DNA from: Ampelomyces quisqualis
Lineage: Eukaryota; Ascomycota; Dothideomycetes; Pleosporales; Phaeosphaeriaceae
Length of the DNA stretch: 27,500 nt
Direction: 5' to 3'
Assembly: GCA_018398575.1 (NCBI GenBank)
Contig: JAGTXZ010000022.1
Span: forward strand, 180,001 to 207,500
Both the position numbers and the translations under genes were made by a program. Shown here piece by piece: positions 7,785 to 18,900 of this stretch. Each line of letters begins with the position of its first letter. Position 1 is the stretch's first letter. Below the pieces are notes generated by a model. The model was not told the DNA's origin, did not search any database, and worked only from the letters and a program-made list of their open reading frames with translations.

Positions 7785-10700
7785 AACCAAGCTAGCATTA
7801 GGCTTACGCTTAGTAGCTTGTAACAACAAGGCTACTTAACTACTTACACAACTCAGCTAGGCAACTAAGTTGTCTACAAAGGATTTAATCCTGCGCACTG
7901 TACAATTGCAATACACTAGCTAGCAGTCTCAATTTCAATAGAGCTGCTAACGCTAATCTGGTAAGGTTCTTAGCCAAAGGCCTATTCGTATCTAACTAGT
8001 GCAGGCAGAAATTACCCTGTTCTGGCATAGATTCTGACTTAGAGGCGTTTAGCTATAATCTAGCAGATGGTAGCTTTGCAGCAATGCCTGGTCAGACAGC
8101 TGCAAAAACCAATTATCTGAAACTGCAGTTCCTCTTGTACTAAGCAGTATTACCATTAGGGCAAGGTCATTAGTAGAGTAAAACTAACCTGTCTTACGAC
8201 AGTCTAAACCCAGCTTACGTTCCCTATTAGTGGGTGAACAATCCAACGCTTACTAAATTCTGCTTTGGTATAATAGGAAGAGCTAATATCAAAGGATTAA
8301 AAAGCAACGTTGCTATAAACGCTTGGCTGCCACAAGCTAGTTATCCCTGTAGTAACTTTTCTAGCACCTTTAGCCCTAAATTTTAAGGGACTAAAGGATT
8401 AATAGGCTACACTTTTATGGTTTGTATTTACACTGAAAATTAAAATCAAGGGGACTTTTGCCCTTTTGCTCTACTAGAGATTTCTGTTCTCTATAAGTCT
8501 CCCTTAGGACACCTGCGTTATGGTTTAACAGATGTGCTGCCCTAGCTAAACTCCCTACCTAACAATGTCTTTAACCTAGATTAGTCTACAAGAGACCTTA
8601 ACGCTAGAAGTTAAGCAGTAAGGCCTAGCTCTACTTTATTAAATAAGTAAAAAAACAATAAGGGTAGTAGTATTTTACCAGCGCCAAAGCTCTTACCTAT
8701 TCTACACCTCCTATGTCTTTTTACAATGTCAAACTAGAGTTAAGCTTAACAGGGTCTTCTTTTCTTGCTAATTTGGCTAAGCCTGTTCCCTTAGCTGTAG
8801 TTTCGCTAGATAGTAGATAGGGACAGTAGGAATCTCGTTAATCTATTCATGCGCGTTACTAATTAGATAACAAGGCATTTAGCTACCTTAAGAGAGTTAT
8901 AGTTACTCCTGCTGTTTACCTGCGCTTGGTTAAATCTCTTTGCTTTAATATTTAGAGCACTAGGCAGAAATTACATTGCGTTAACACTACTTTCTAGCTA
9001 TCGCAATGCTATGTTTTAATTAGACAGTTAGATTCCCCTTGTTTGTACCAGTTCTAAGTTGGTTGTTAAACATACGCTAGACAGCTAAAGCCTGCTAAGA
9101 GTGTCTGCACTCTAGCACTAAAAGGCGCCTACCTTGCGGTTAGTGCCCTTCTGCGCCAGAGGCTTCTCCCTAAGGCCTAACATACCTAACCCTTAGAGCT
9201 AATCCTTTTCCTAAAGTTACAGATCTATTTTGCTAACTTCTCTTATCTACATTGTTCTATTAACTAGAGGCTTTTTACCTTAGAGACCTGCTGTAGTTAT
9301 AAGTACAACCTGGCGTAAAAACTATTTCTTTAAGCAGATTTTTAAGGCTTGTTAGGAGCGCACCAAACGCCGCAAAAGTGCAGCGCTCTTCTAGCTATTA
9401 AACCCTAGCTCTAGACAAACCAATTTCAGGGTAACAGACTGTTAAGAAGAAAAGAGAACTCTTCTTAGAGCTTCTGCCAAGGTCTCCGCTCTCAATTGCG
9501 TTGCTGCAGAGAATCTACATCTAGGTGCCAGAATGTTAACTAGCTTCCCTTTTAAGGGCGTAGCGCAAGCGCTAACATTAAAACAGAACTACCCTATCTC
9601 TTAGAATTGACTAACCTGTGTCTAACTGCTGTTTACACAGAACCTTTCCCTACTTTAGTCCTTAAAGTTCTTATTTAAGTATTTGCTACTACTACTAAGA
9701 TCTGCACTAGAGGCTGTTTAACTTAGAGTTACCTCCAAGGCTTTGTTACAAGCCTCTACGCCTGCCTACTTGCTAGGGCGTAAATTCTGCCCTGGCAGCA
9801 GGGTATAGGTAATACGCTTAAGCGCCATCTATTTTTAGGGCTAGTTTATTTAGCAGGTGAGTTGTTACACACTCCTTAGCAGATTCTAACTTCTATAGCT
9901 ACTGTCCTGCTGTCTAGATAAACTAACACCTTTTGTAGTATCTGATAAGCGTATATTCTGGCACTTTAACCCTGCGTTCAGTTTATCCTGCATTGCTAGT
10001 TCTGCTTACCAAAAATAGCCTACTAGTAACAGTACATTTAAGTGTCTACGTTTAATTAAGTAACAAAGACTTCTTATATATTTAAAGTTTAAGAATAAGT
10101 AAAGGTTATTTTAACCTCTAGGCCTCTAATTATTCGCTTTACCTTATAAAACTAAATACGTTACTGCTATCCTAAGGGAAACTTTAGCAGGAACCAGCTA
10201 CTAGATAGTTTAATTAGTCTTTCGCCCCTATGCCTAAATTTAACAATTAATTTGCACGTTAGAACTGCTGTAAGCCTCTACTAGAGTTTCCTCTAGCTTT
10301 ACCCTATTTAAGCATAGTTTACTATCTTTTAGGTCCCAACAGCTATGCTCTTACTCAAATCTATCTAAAGACATCAGGATTAGTTGATAGTGCACCTAAA
10401 GAGTTCCTACCTCTATTTACTTTTATTACGCGTTTGGGCTTAACACCTAAACACTTGCATAGATGTTAGACTCCTTAGTCTGTGTTTTAAGACAGGCCGC
10501 TTATAGCTATTACGCTAGCATCCTAGTAGATATGCAGACCTTAGTCTAGACTAGTTGCATAACGTCTCCCCTATAAGGCCTCCCTAAAGAGAGGTACGTA
10601 ATAGAAACCTTTATCCAATTGCCTAGACTGATGCTAGCCTGCCTGCAGAAGAGTGCACTAGACAAAAGTCTAGATAAACTACTACAGGCAAGTCTGGCTG

Positions 10701-11130
10701 CAAGCGCTTCCCTTTTAACAATTTTACGTGCTATTTAACTCTCTTTCCAAAGTGCTTTTTATCTTTCAATCACTCTACTTGTGCGCTATCAGTCTCTGGC
10801 TAGTATTTAGCTTTAGAAGAAATTTACCTTCTATTTAGAGCTGCATTCTTAAACAACTTAACTTGTTAAAGGGGCTTTACACGGCAAAGGCTAGCGACTA
10901 CGTACAGGATTCTTACCCTCTGTAACGTCCTGTTCCAAGGAACTTAGACTACTGCTAACACCAAAGCGCCCTCTACAAATTACAACTTAGGCCCTAAGAG
11001 AGCTAGATTTTAAATTTGAGCTGTTGCCGCTTTACTCGCCGTTACTAAGGCAATTCCTGTTGGTTTCTTTTCCTCTGCTTATTAATATGCTTAAGTTTAG
11101 CGGGTATCTCTACCTAATCTAAGGTCAAAC
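7785..11130 (-). pseudogene. 28S (LSU) rRNA pseudogene, unit B, heavily RIP-mutated
   Basis: Full-length large-subunit rRNA of about 3346 bases without introns or large gaps. The 3' end is placed near ccaagctagc (7787) and the 5' end at aaggtcaaac (ending 11130). Homology is clear throughout, but C-to-T and G-to-A transitions saturate it relative to conserved LSU sequence and to unit C. The sarcin-ricin loop should read cctctcgtact on the plus strand; it reads cctcttgtact, with the change at 8136. This replaces the first G of the GAGA tetraloop needed by the elongation factors (E. coli G2659). The neighbouring gcggttcc reads gcagttcc, another stem change. The 5' end has attaatatgc for attgatatgc. 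If transcribed, the rRNA should not work. I call it a pseudogene, because decay rather than function explains the pattern. Confidence 0.93.
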
Positions 11131-11280
11131 GTAAAGGGACTTACTAGAAGCTAGTGTTTAAGACTAGAAGTGCAAGATGTGCTGCGCTTCTATGCTAAAA
11201 CACTAGCTGCCAATTGCTTTGAGGTAAGTCTAAGCAAAAGCATAGACAAACACCTAACACTAAGCAGAGCTTAAGAGTAC
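11131..11280 (-). other. ITS2, unit B (RIP-mutated)
   Basis: 150 bases, the same length as unit C. Differences from unit A are mostly C-to-T/G-to-A transitions plus the few bases missing from A. Examples are ggaagctggtg to agaagctagtg and gaggtgagtcc to gaggtaagtct. Confidence 0.85.
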
Positions 11281-11437
11281 AAATAACGCTTAAACAGGCA
11301 TGCCCTATAGAATACTAAGGGGCGCAATGTGCGTTCAAAGATTTAATAATTTACTGAATTCTGCAATTTACACTACTTATCGCATTTCGCTGCGTTCTTT
11401 ATTAATGCCAGAACCAAGAGATCTGTTGTTAAAAGTT
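11281..11437 (-). pseudogene. 5.8S rRNA pseudogene, unit B
   Basis: Normal length, 157 bases. Against the ascomycete 5.8S sequence I count 16 substitutions, every one C-to-T or G-to-A. Changed sites include cttaaac for ctcgaac (11289), ccctatag for ccccatgg (11304), atttaataattta for attcgatgattca (11341) and ctttattaatg for cttcatcgatg (11397). Sixteen changes in a nearly invariant molecule that pairs with 28S mean it is not functional. Most contexts fit CpA-to-TpA on either strand, with some CpG sites hit on both strands. Confidence 0.95.
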
Positions 11438-11627
11438 GTAATTATTAAGTTTCTCAGACACTAATTAAATATTCAAGGGTTTTAATTTTGTCCAGCTAGC
11501 AGGTTATACCTGCTAAGGAAACGTAGGTACGCAAAAGACAAGGGTTAACTTAGAGGATTATACTGCTTGTTAGTAGCAATACTATACAGCCTAACAGACC
11601 CTCTTAGCAGTAGCAAGCTACTAAATG
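11438..11627 (-). other. ITS1, unit B (RIP-mutated)
   Basis: 190 bases. The hairpin that reads cagcgggt/acccgctg in unit A reads tagcaggt/acctgcta here (11497-11515). Four transitions fall in two symmetric pairs, so the stem is kept. Confidence 0.85.
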
Positions 11628-13425
11628 TAATAATCCTTCTGCAGGTTTACCTACAAAAACCTTGTTACAACTTTTACTTCCTCTAAATAACTAAGTTTAA
11701 CAAACTTTCCAGCTTAGGATAGTTGTTGCCAACCTTTTTAAGCCAGTCCAAAGGCCTTACTAAGCCATTCAATTAGTAGTAGCAACAGGCAGTGTGTACA
11801 AAGGGCAGGGACGTAATTAACGCATGCTGATAACACGCGCTTACTAGGCATTTCTTGTTAAAGAGCAATAATTGCAATGCTCTATCCCTAGCACAACAGA
11901 GTTTAACAAGATTGCCTAGACCTTTTAGCTAAGGTAAAGAACTTGTTGGCTCTGTTAGTGTAGCGCGCGTGCAGCCCAGAACATCTAAGGGCATTACAGA
12001 CCTGTTATTGCCTTAAACTTTTATTAGCTTAAGCTAATAGTCCCTCTAAGAAGCTAGCAACCAGCCAAAGCTAGCCTAGCTATTTAGCAGGTTAAGGTCT
12101 TGTTTGTTATTACAATTAAGCAGACAAATTACTCCACTAACTAAGAACAGCTATGCACTACTACCTGAAAAATCAAGAAAGAGCTCTCAATCTGTTAATC
12201 CTTATTTCATCTGGACCTAGTAAGTTTTCCTGTGTTAAGTCAAATTAAGCTGCAGGCTCTACGCCTAGTAGTGCCCTTCTGTTAATTTCTTTAAGTTTCA
12301 GCCTTGCAACCATACTCCCCCTAGAACCCAAAAACTTTGATTTCTTGTAAGGTGCCAAGCGAGTCAGAAAAAGAACATCGCCTAATCCCTAGTTAGCATA
12401 GTTTACAGTTAAGACTACAACAGTATCTGATTGTCTTTAATCTCCTAACTTTCGTTCACTAATTAATAAAAACATCCTTGGCAAATGCTTTCGCAGTAGT
12501 TAGTCTTTAATAAATCTAAGAATTTTACCTCTAACAATTGAATACTAATGCCCCTAACTATCTCTATTAATTATTACAGCAGTCTTAGAAACCAACAAAA
12601 TAGGACTGCACGTCCTATTCTATTATTTCATGCTAACGTATTTAAGCAAAGGCCTGCTTTAAACACTCTAATTTTTTTAAAGTAAAAGTCCTGGTCCCTA
12701 ACACGCCTAGTAAAGGGCATAAGGTTCTCCAGAAGGAAGGCCTAGCTGGACAAGTACACGCGGTAAGGCGGACCTGCCAGCTAGACCTAAGTTTTAACTA
12801 CAAGCTTTTTAACTGCAATAACTTTAATATACGCTATTAGAGCTAAAATTACTGCAGCTGCTAGCACTAGACTTGCCCTCTAATTGTTCCTTGTTAAGAG
12901 GTTTAAATTGTACTCATTCCAATTACAAGACCCAAAAGAGCCCTGTATTAGTATTTATTGTTACTACCTTTCTGTGTTAGAATTAGGTAATTTGCGCGCC
13001 TGCTGCCTTCCTTAGATGTAGTAGCCGTTTCTTAGGCTCCCTCTCTAGAATCAAACCCTAATTCCCTGTTACCTGTTGAAACTATAGTAAGCTAATACCT
13101 TACTATCAAAAGTTAATAGGGCAGAAATTTAAATAAACTGTCGCTAGCGCAAGGCTATGCGATCTGTAAAGTTATTATAAATTATCAAGAAGCCCCAAAG
13201 GGCGTTGGTTTTTTATCTAATAAATACACCCCTTCTAAAGTTAAGGTTTTTAGCATATATTAGCTCTAGAATTACTATAGTTGTCTAAGTAGTAAGGTAC
13301 TATCAAATAAACAATAACTAATTTAATAAGCTATTCGCAGTTTCACGGTATAATTGCTTATACTTAGACATGCATAGCTTAATCTTTGAGACAAGCATAT
13401 AACTACTAGCAGAATTAACTAGGTA
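11628..13425 (-). pseudogene. 18S (SSU) rRNA pseudogene, unit B, heavily RIP-mutated
   Basis: Full-length 1798-base small-subunit rRNA. The ends are defined by taataatcc (11628) and actaggta (13425). There is no intron and no large deletion. Transitions are spread over its whole length. In the decoding region the plus strand reads agcaacaggcagtgtgtac where agcgacgggcggtgtgtac is expected; the changes at 11784, 11787 and 11791 correspond to E. coli C1407, C1404 and C1400. The 3' end cgactttta reads caactttta. These sites are universally conserved, so this copy could not make a working subunit. It keeps all the bases missing from unit A, which shows that unit A's length is the anomaly. Confidence 0.95.
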
Positions 13426-14020
13426 ACTATCTTAAGTCAAAGAGCCAGAACTCTAAGACAGACCCCCTAAGAGGAGCTAACTTTTACTAGGCAGGAGAAC
13501 ACTAAAGCGCTCTAAGCCGCTACACAATCAAAGCTAATAGCAATAACAGCATAGACAACCAATTCAATTGCCCCTACTAAGTTTCCCAAAAGCTAGTCTG
13601 CAACAAGACATAGCTAACATTCCTATTAGAATCTATTTCTGCTACATACAGCTCTTAGGAGGAGAAAACCTGTGCTGCAACACGCTAAAAGCAGATACAC
13701 AACGTAATTGTCTCCTAAGATCTGCTAAGTAGATAGCAGAGCCAGCAATCTACAGACCCTACGTAGTGCCTGTTAGAATTTAACAGGGCTTCTATCCTAC
13801 AATAGGCACAGGACAACTACAATAACAATTTTGGCTACCAACACCTATAAGAGAGAGGCCTAGGCCTTGTGATTGCAGCTTAGTTGCCTTTGCTAGCAGC
13901 TTACAAGAAAACAAGGCAAGCAAGTATAAGACTTGAAGCAAACGCGTAAGGACCAGCTAAAGCTGCCTAAACCTCTAAGCAAGAGCGCCTGTTTTGCGTG
14001 TTAATCTGCTGAAAATAGCG
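13426..14020 (-). other. 5' ETS, unit B (RIP-mutated)
   Basis: Same order as the unit A leader but with dense G-to-A/C-to-T changes, for example gacaaccaattc for gacgaccgattc. It has several extra single bases in short runs (acagggctt, gagaggcct, ctgcctaaacc). It marks the ancestral leader length before the losses shared by A and C. Confidence 0.7.
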
Positions 14021-14055
14021 TATAGGTAGCCTATACTGTTTTTCTTTAGATAGGC
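14021..14055 (-). promoter_or_regulatory. Candidate Pol I initiation region, unit B (inverted repeats intact)
   Basis: The palindrome tataggtagcctata at 14021-14035 is unchanged although the flanks carry RIP-type changes. The downstream ataggct arm is also kept. The one difference nearby is an extra t in the run between the arms. A lack of suitable CpA/TpG sites may be enough to explain this conservation. Confidence 0.3.
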
Positions 14056-14280
14056 TGCAGAAAAGTAATTAGGATTTTTTCTGCTCCCCTTATGTAACGT
14101 GTGAACACCTTTGGGTTTGATTTTGTAAGCGCGGGGTTAACGTGTTAGAAAAGGTCTTAGAAGTTAAGCAAATTTGGTGCAGAGGTTGCGCAACCTGCGC
14201 ACTATTACTAAAAGCATAAACCCGTGATCGCCGAGTTACACTTGCCTTGGTTTTTACTTGTATAACAATATATTTTAACC
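14056..14280 (-). promoter_or_regulatory. Conserved non-AT-rich upstream block (putative upstream promoter/IGS2 edge), unit B
   Basis: Counterpart of 2932-3145, about ten bases longer. It carries transitions such as gttaacgtgttagaa for gttgacgtgtcggaa. The extra bases include gtgtgaacacctttggg and gaggttgcgcaacctgcgc, where unit A reads gaggttaacctgcgc. The last 60 bases before the AT-rich spacer are almost unmutated (gatcgccgagttac kept). Confidence 0.35.
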
Positions 14281-17200
14281 AAAAATTATATAATCTAGAT
14301 AAGTAGAGCAACTACTTTCTATTTCTTACTAGTATAAGTTATATTCTAACTATAAAATAATATTATACATACAAATAAAGCTACAAATAAACTATTTTAG
14401 TACTAGAAGAAATATTCTATAATAGAATAATATTATCTATACTAATAAAGCTACAAATCTTATTCTATACTAGTATAATCTAAATTATAAAGGTACTTAT
14501 ATACCCTAAACTCTAAAGAAAAATCTTAATTATAATCTATACTAGTCTAGCTACTTTTCTTTGTATTAAAATTATATATATTTATAATATATTATTATTA
14601 GATCTATACTAGTAGAGCTGTTTATATCTTTTTAAAACTAGTATAGTTTTTTCTTCTATGTATAATAGTATTACTAGCTTATTTACTATAACAAAAAAAT
14701 TCTACTATATAGAACAAGAGATTAGTAGAAACTAAATATAAATTTTCTTTTATAAAGAAATATATAGCTTGTAAAACAAAACTTCTATTTAATATAACTA
14801 ATAGAAGATTCTTCTCTTACCTAAGATATAGAAATAAACTTCTTATAAATTTTAAAAAGTTAGAGCTAAGTATTAGAGCTACAACTAATATTACTACTTT
14901 ACGTTCTTATATCTTTTCTAAGCCTACTAATATTCTATATAACTATACTAGATAAGAAAACAGAGTTTTAAATAACCTACTAGCTTTTTATTTAAAATAG
15001 AAAAAATCTAGTAGCTCTAAATATAGATAATAATAATCTAGACAAGTAACGCTACTACTATCTATTTCTTACTAGTATAAGTTATATTCTAACTATAAAA
15101 TAATATAATATATATGTTTAAACTACTAATACTAGTATAATATATTTGTGTAAAACTACTAACGTCTCTTATTACTAATATAGTATAAATTTTAATACAA
15201 ACTAAGATAATCTAGATAAGTAGAATTATTAATATCTTTTTTTATAATGTATAGTCTAAATAAGTAGAGCTACTAATATTTAGTTTTTACTCTATTACAT
15301 TTACTTTAAATACTAAAGAATAGTTCTATACTAGTATAATAAAGATTTTACTTTAAAATAATAGTATCTAAACTAGTATATTAATCTTATATTATCTACT
15401 AGTATAATATAGATTCTACTCTAAACTATTATTATATTATCTATAAAGCTTGTTATATCTTTTCTAAACTAGAATTTTATAGATTTTAACTATATAATAA
15501 TTATATATAGACTAGTTAAGCTACTTATCTCTATTTTAAACTAGAGAAATATATTTTTCTAATATAATATAATCTTAGCTAATAAAGCTAGGACTATTTT
15601 AAACTAGAAAAATATTGTTTTTAACTATAATATAATATAATCTTACCTAATAAAGCTAACACGTTATTTATAGTATATTATATAAATTCTAGTATAGAAA
15701 AAAATAATATAGACTAAAAATCTAGTAATATCTAGTTTTTACAATTATTATATAATATCTAGTAAAAGAAAATTATAATCTAAACTAAGAAGCTAGTAAT
15801 ATCTTTCTCTAACTAGTGTTATATAAAGTTTACTAGAAACTAATAGAATCTATACTAAAAAAGCTACTTATATAAGTTTTATACTAAAAAAGCTACTTAT
15901 ATAAGTTTTATACTAGTACTATCTTTATTCTACCTATAGTATATTAGATCTAGCCTAGTTTAAGTTAAGTATCTATATAAGCTAGAAATACTAAAAATCT
16001 CTAGATCTATACCTTTCTTTTCTTAAGTTATACTAGAAGAAAGTAACAACTAATAATAGTTTTTTTTCTTAGTAGAAGTAAGCTTTCTAATACTTGTAAA
16101 GAATTGTATAATTTTAAGGTTTAGTAATATTAGATATATATACTAACTTTGCTGTAAAGAATTATTAGTCTTTTATTTTCTTTTCTTTTTCTTATTTTTA
16201 TTATAAGTTTAAAAAAGTAGTAAGAGTATACTCTAATATAGTAATACTTCTATATATATAACTTTAAAAAGCCTACTAATATTTGTATTTAATAAGTACT
16301 AGAGAATAAGAATATAGTAAAGTAATTATAAATATTCTTTATTAACTAATATAATAGGTACTATGTTTAAGATAACTAGAATTTATTATCTATTTACAAG
16401 ACTAATATAAGTTTATTTTTACTAATAGAAAGGTAATATATTTTATATTATAGCAGTTAGACGTATAAGAGATATTATAACTCTAAAAATATTTCTACTA
16501 TTTAATAATTTAATTTTTTGTCTTAATTTTATAGAAAGATTCTAAAATAATAAGAATAGTTTTTAATTTTAGAAAAGACTAACACTTTATATTAAATAAA
16601 CAAAAATTATCTATTTTATACTTTATACTTATATAAGTCTCTATATATAAGAGTAGATAAGTTATTATAAATATTAGATTAAGATATAGTAAGATATAAG
16701 ATTACTACTATCTAGAAAAATAAAGTTTATAATTTTTTTCTAATATTTACTAACTTAATTACATATTAAGAGTACTATTATAATTAACTAAAGCTACCTA
16801 AACCTACTACTCACTCTAAACGTACTAGTGAACTTTATATACTTACTACCTAGGCCTATATATTAAATTCTAGATATAAGCTTTAAAATAAGAATAATTA
16901 AAAAGAGTAAAACTATTCTAACTAAGTATAAAAAGCTTTCTTTTAACTAACTAGGTATTTTAAATTTATAAGAGCTCAAAATATAGTAGTAACTTTTAAT
17001 TCTATTAGCTACCTTAACCTACTAGCTACCTTAGCTACTCTAAACTTACTAGCTACCTTAAACTTACTAGCTACCTTAGACTTACTAGTAACTTCTAACC
17101 TACTAGCTACTTTAAGGATATATATAACTAAAAAAATAGATATTATAAATAAAATAGCTACTAAGGCCTATATTTTATTCTAGATACAACCTAAAATAGA

Positions 17201-17454
17201 AATAATTAAAAAGAGAAAAACTATTCTAACTAAGTATAAAAAGCTTTCTTAGGTAAATTAAGAAAGAAGCTTACGTAACTTCTTTAGTACTACTAAATAT
17301 AGGAATTTATAATTACTAAGTATAGGCTAACTAGTTACCTTTTTTAGAATTAATTATAAAACAATTTTTAGAGTAGAAGTATAATATTAGTTCTAACTAG
17401 GCCTAAGTTATATAGATATTAGATAAAAGACTATGTAACTAGACGTATTCTCTA

Positions 17455-18078
17455 CTTAAGTTTTTTTAAAATCTCTAGTTTTAAAGTTAATAGTTTTTTT
17501 TTATATTTGTTTACAAATTAAACTATTAAAAATAGTATTATTCTTTTTAGACTTTAAACTAGAGCTATTTACTTAACTTTTTATCTTTATCTAAGTGTAT
17601 CTTTGTTAAGAGGTAGTAGATAAGATTTTAGTTATATTATATTATAATATAGTATAGATATAGGCTTAAGTTTCTTTAAAACTCTTTTGTTATAAATTTT
17701 AAGTTTTTATTTATTTCTGTTTGCAAATTAAGATATTTAAAATACTATTATTTTTCTAAGATTTAAATATAAAGCTTATTAATAAAATAAACTAAACTAA
17801 TTACTTAACTATTTATCTATAGATAAGCCTATTTATACTAAAAGGTAGTAGATAAGACTTTAGTTATATTAGAATTTAATATAGAATAGATATAGGCTTT
17901 AGGTTTTTTTAAAAATCTCTAGTTTAGAAATCTTAGTTTTTTATTTTTATTTTTACAAAGACATTACAAGTAGTATATATATAAGCTTACTTCTGTCTAA
18001 AATATACTTAGTTGTAATCTAATATTCTTTGAATAATTTTTGTTAAAAAATTCTTTAATTTTAACAGTACTATTATTT
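17455..18078 (+). repeat. About 210-233-bp tandem sub-repeats, IGS copy 2
   Basis: Copies start at 17455 (cttaagttttttt), 17665 (cttaagtttcttt) and about 17897 (ctttaggtttttt). They have the same spacing and the same degeneracy as 6326-6950, so the sub-repeat differences are older than the split between the two spacers. Confidence 0.65.
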
Positions 18079-18168
18079 TAAACTTACTAGCTACTCTAAA
18101 CTTACTAGCTACTCTAAACTTACTAGCTACTCTAAACTTACTAGCTACTCTAAACTTACTAGTTATTA
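18079..18168. repeat. 18-bp tandem array, five copies, IGS copy 2
   Basis: Copies of taaacttactagctactc at 18079, 18097, 18115, 18133 and 18151, with the last one divergent exactly as in copy 1. Confidence 0.9.
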
Positions 18169-18191
18169 CCTACCAGAGATTTTTATACAGT

Positions 18192-18770
18192 ACCTGCAAG
18201 GCTCTCTAAATAAATAGATAGACAGCCTATACGCTCTTGCAAGAGCTGCTATAATATTAAGGAGCGCCTGTAGGACTCTCTAAATAAATAGAGAGACAGC
18301 CTATACGCCCCTCTTGCAGAGGCTGCCAAAATCTTAAGTAAAATAGAGAGACAGCCTATACGCCCCTACAAGAGCTGCTATAATATCAAGCAGCGCCTGT
18401 AGGACCCCCTAAATAAATAGGGAGACAGCCTGTACGCTCCTATAGAAGCTACTGAAATCTCAAGCAGCACCTGCAAGGCCCCCTAAATAAATAGAGAGAC
18501 AAAGTATAATACGCCCTTGCAGAGCTGCAAAATCTCAAGCAGCACCTGCAGTACACAAATAAATAGAGAACAATGCCTTGCAGCCACACTGAGCACTAAT
18601 CTCTAGACATAGCAAGCTCTCCTAAATAAATAGGGAGACAGCCTGTACGCTCCTATAGAAGCTACTGAAATCTCAAGCAGCACCTGCAAGGCCCCCTAAA
18701 TAAATAGAGAGACAGCCTGTACGCCCCTGCAAGAGCAGCTAAAAATCTCTAGTAGCGCCTATAAGGCTCC
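18192..18770 (-). repeat. Hairpin-forming tandem array, unit C side, rearranged
   Basis: The first half (18192-18420) matches the array at 7064-7292 almost exactly, including ccctaaataaataggg. After that the order differs. A segment from gggagacagcctgtacgctc to gagagac occurs twice (about 18419-18502 and 18630-18713), separated by an irregular stretch at about 18503-18620. The final unit (aagagcagctaaaaatctct) matches the end of the unit B array. Position next to the 28S 3' end and stem potential are as for the first array. Confidence 0.6.
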
Positions 18771-18900
18771 TAAATTATCTAGCAAGTGCGCCTATATGCT
18801 CTGACTGGAAACGTAGATTATTCTAGCGCTCCTGCAGCACTATCCCCCTCTGGTAGACATGTTCCTAATGTTACACCAGATGAGGAGGGATAATTTCTAT
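18771..18900 (-). other. 3' ETS / spacer downstream of 28S, unit C
   Basis: Counterpart of 7651-7784. Unit C keeps more of the original G (gactggaaacg, ctctggtagac, gatgaggaggg), while unit B shows A at these positions. Confidence 0.55.

Larger units (their letters stand above)
14281..18168. repeat. AT-rich intergenic spacer (IGS), copy 2
   Basis: This is the counterpart of 3146-7040, nearly identical to it. Long blocks such as 14681-15390 match copy 1 with no difference I could see; the first substitution noticed is tatattatctac for tatataatctac near 15391. Differences elsewhere are mostly one-base changes in run length, clustered at about 16370-16990. It contains the same internal repeats: the 27-bp pair near 15853, 85-bp elements near 16850 and 17164, tandem sub-repeats starting at 17455, 17665 and 17897, and the 18-bp array at 18079. 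I see no gene. Confidence 0.85.

Noticed and set aside
11281..11437. A rule that CpG is spared in GCG/CGC context
   Set aside because: 5.8S suggested it, but 18S of unit B has counterexamples (agcgac to agcaac, atcgcaatt to attacaatt).
7785..13425. Group I introns in 28S or 18S
   Set aside because: Lengths of about 3346 and 1798 are those of intron-free genes, and B and C are collinear with no insertion.
14090..14311. 73-codon minus-strand frame
   Set aside because: Unit B version of the upstream spacer block, running into AT-rich IGS; not conserved in frame with units A and C.
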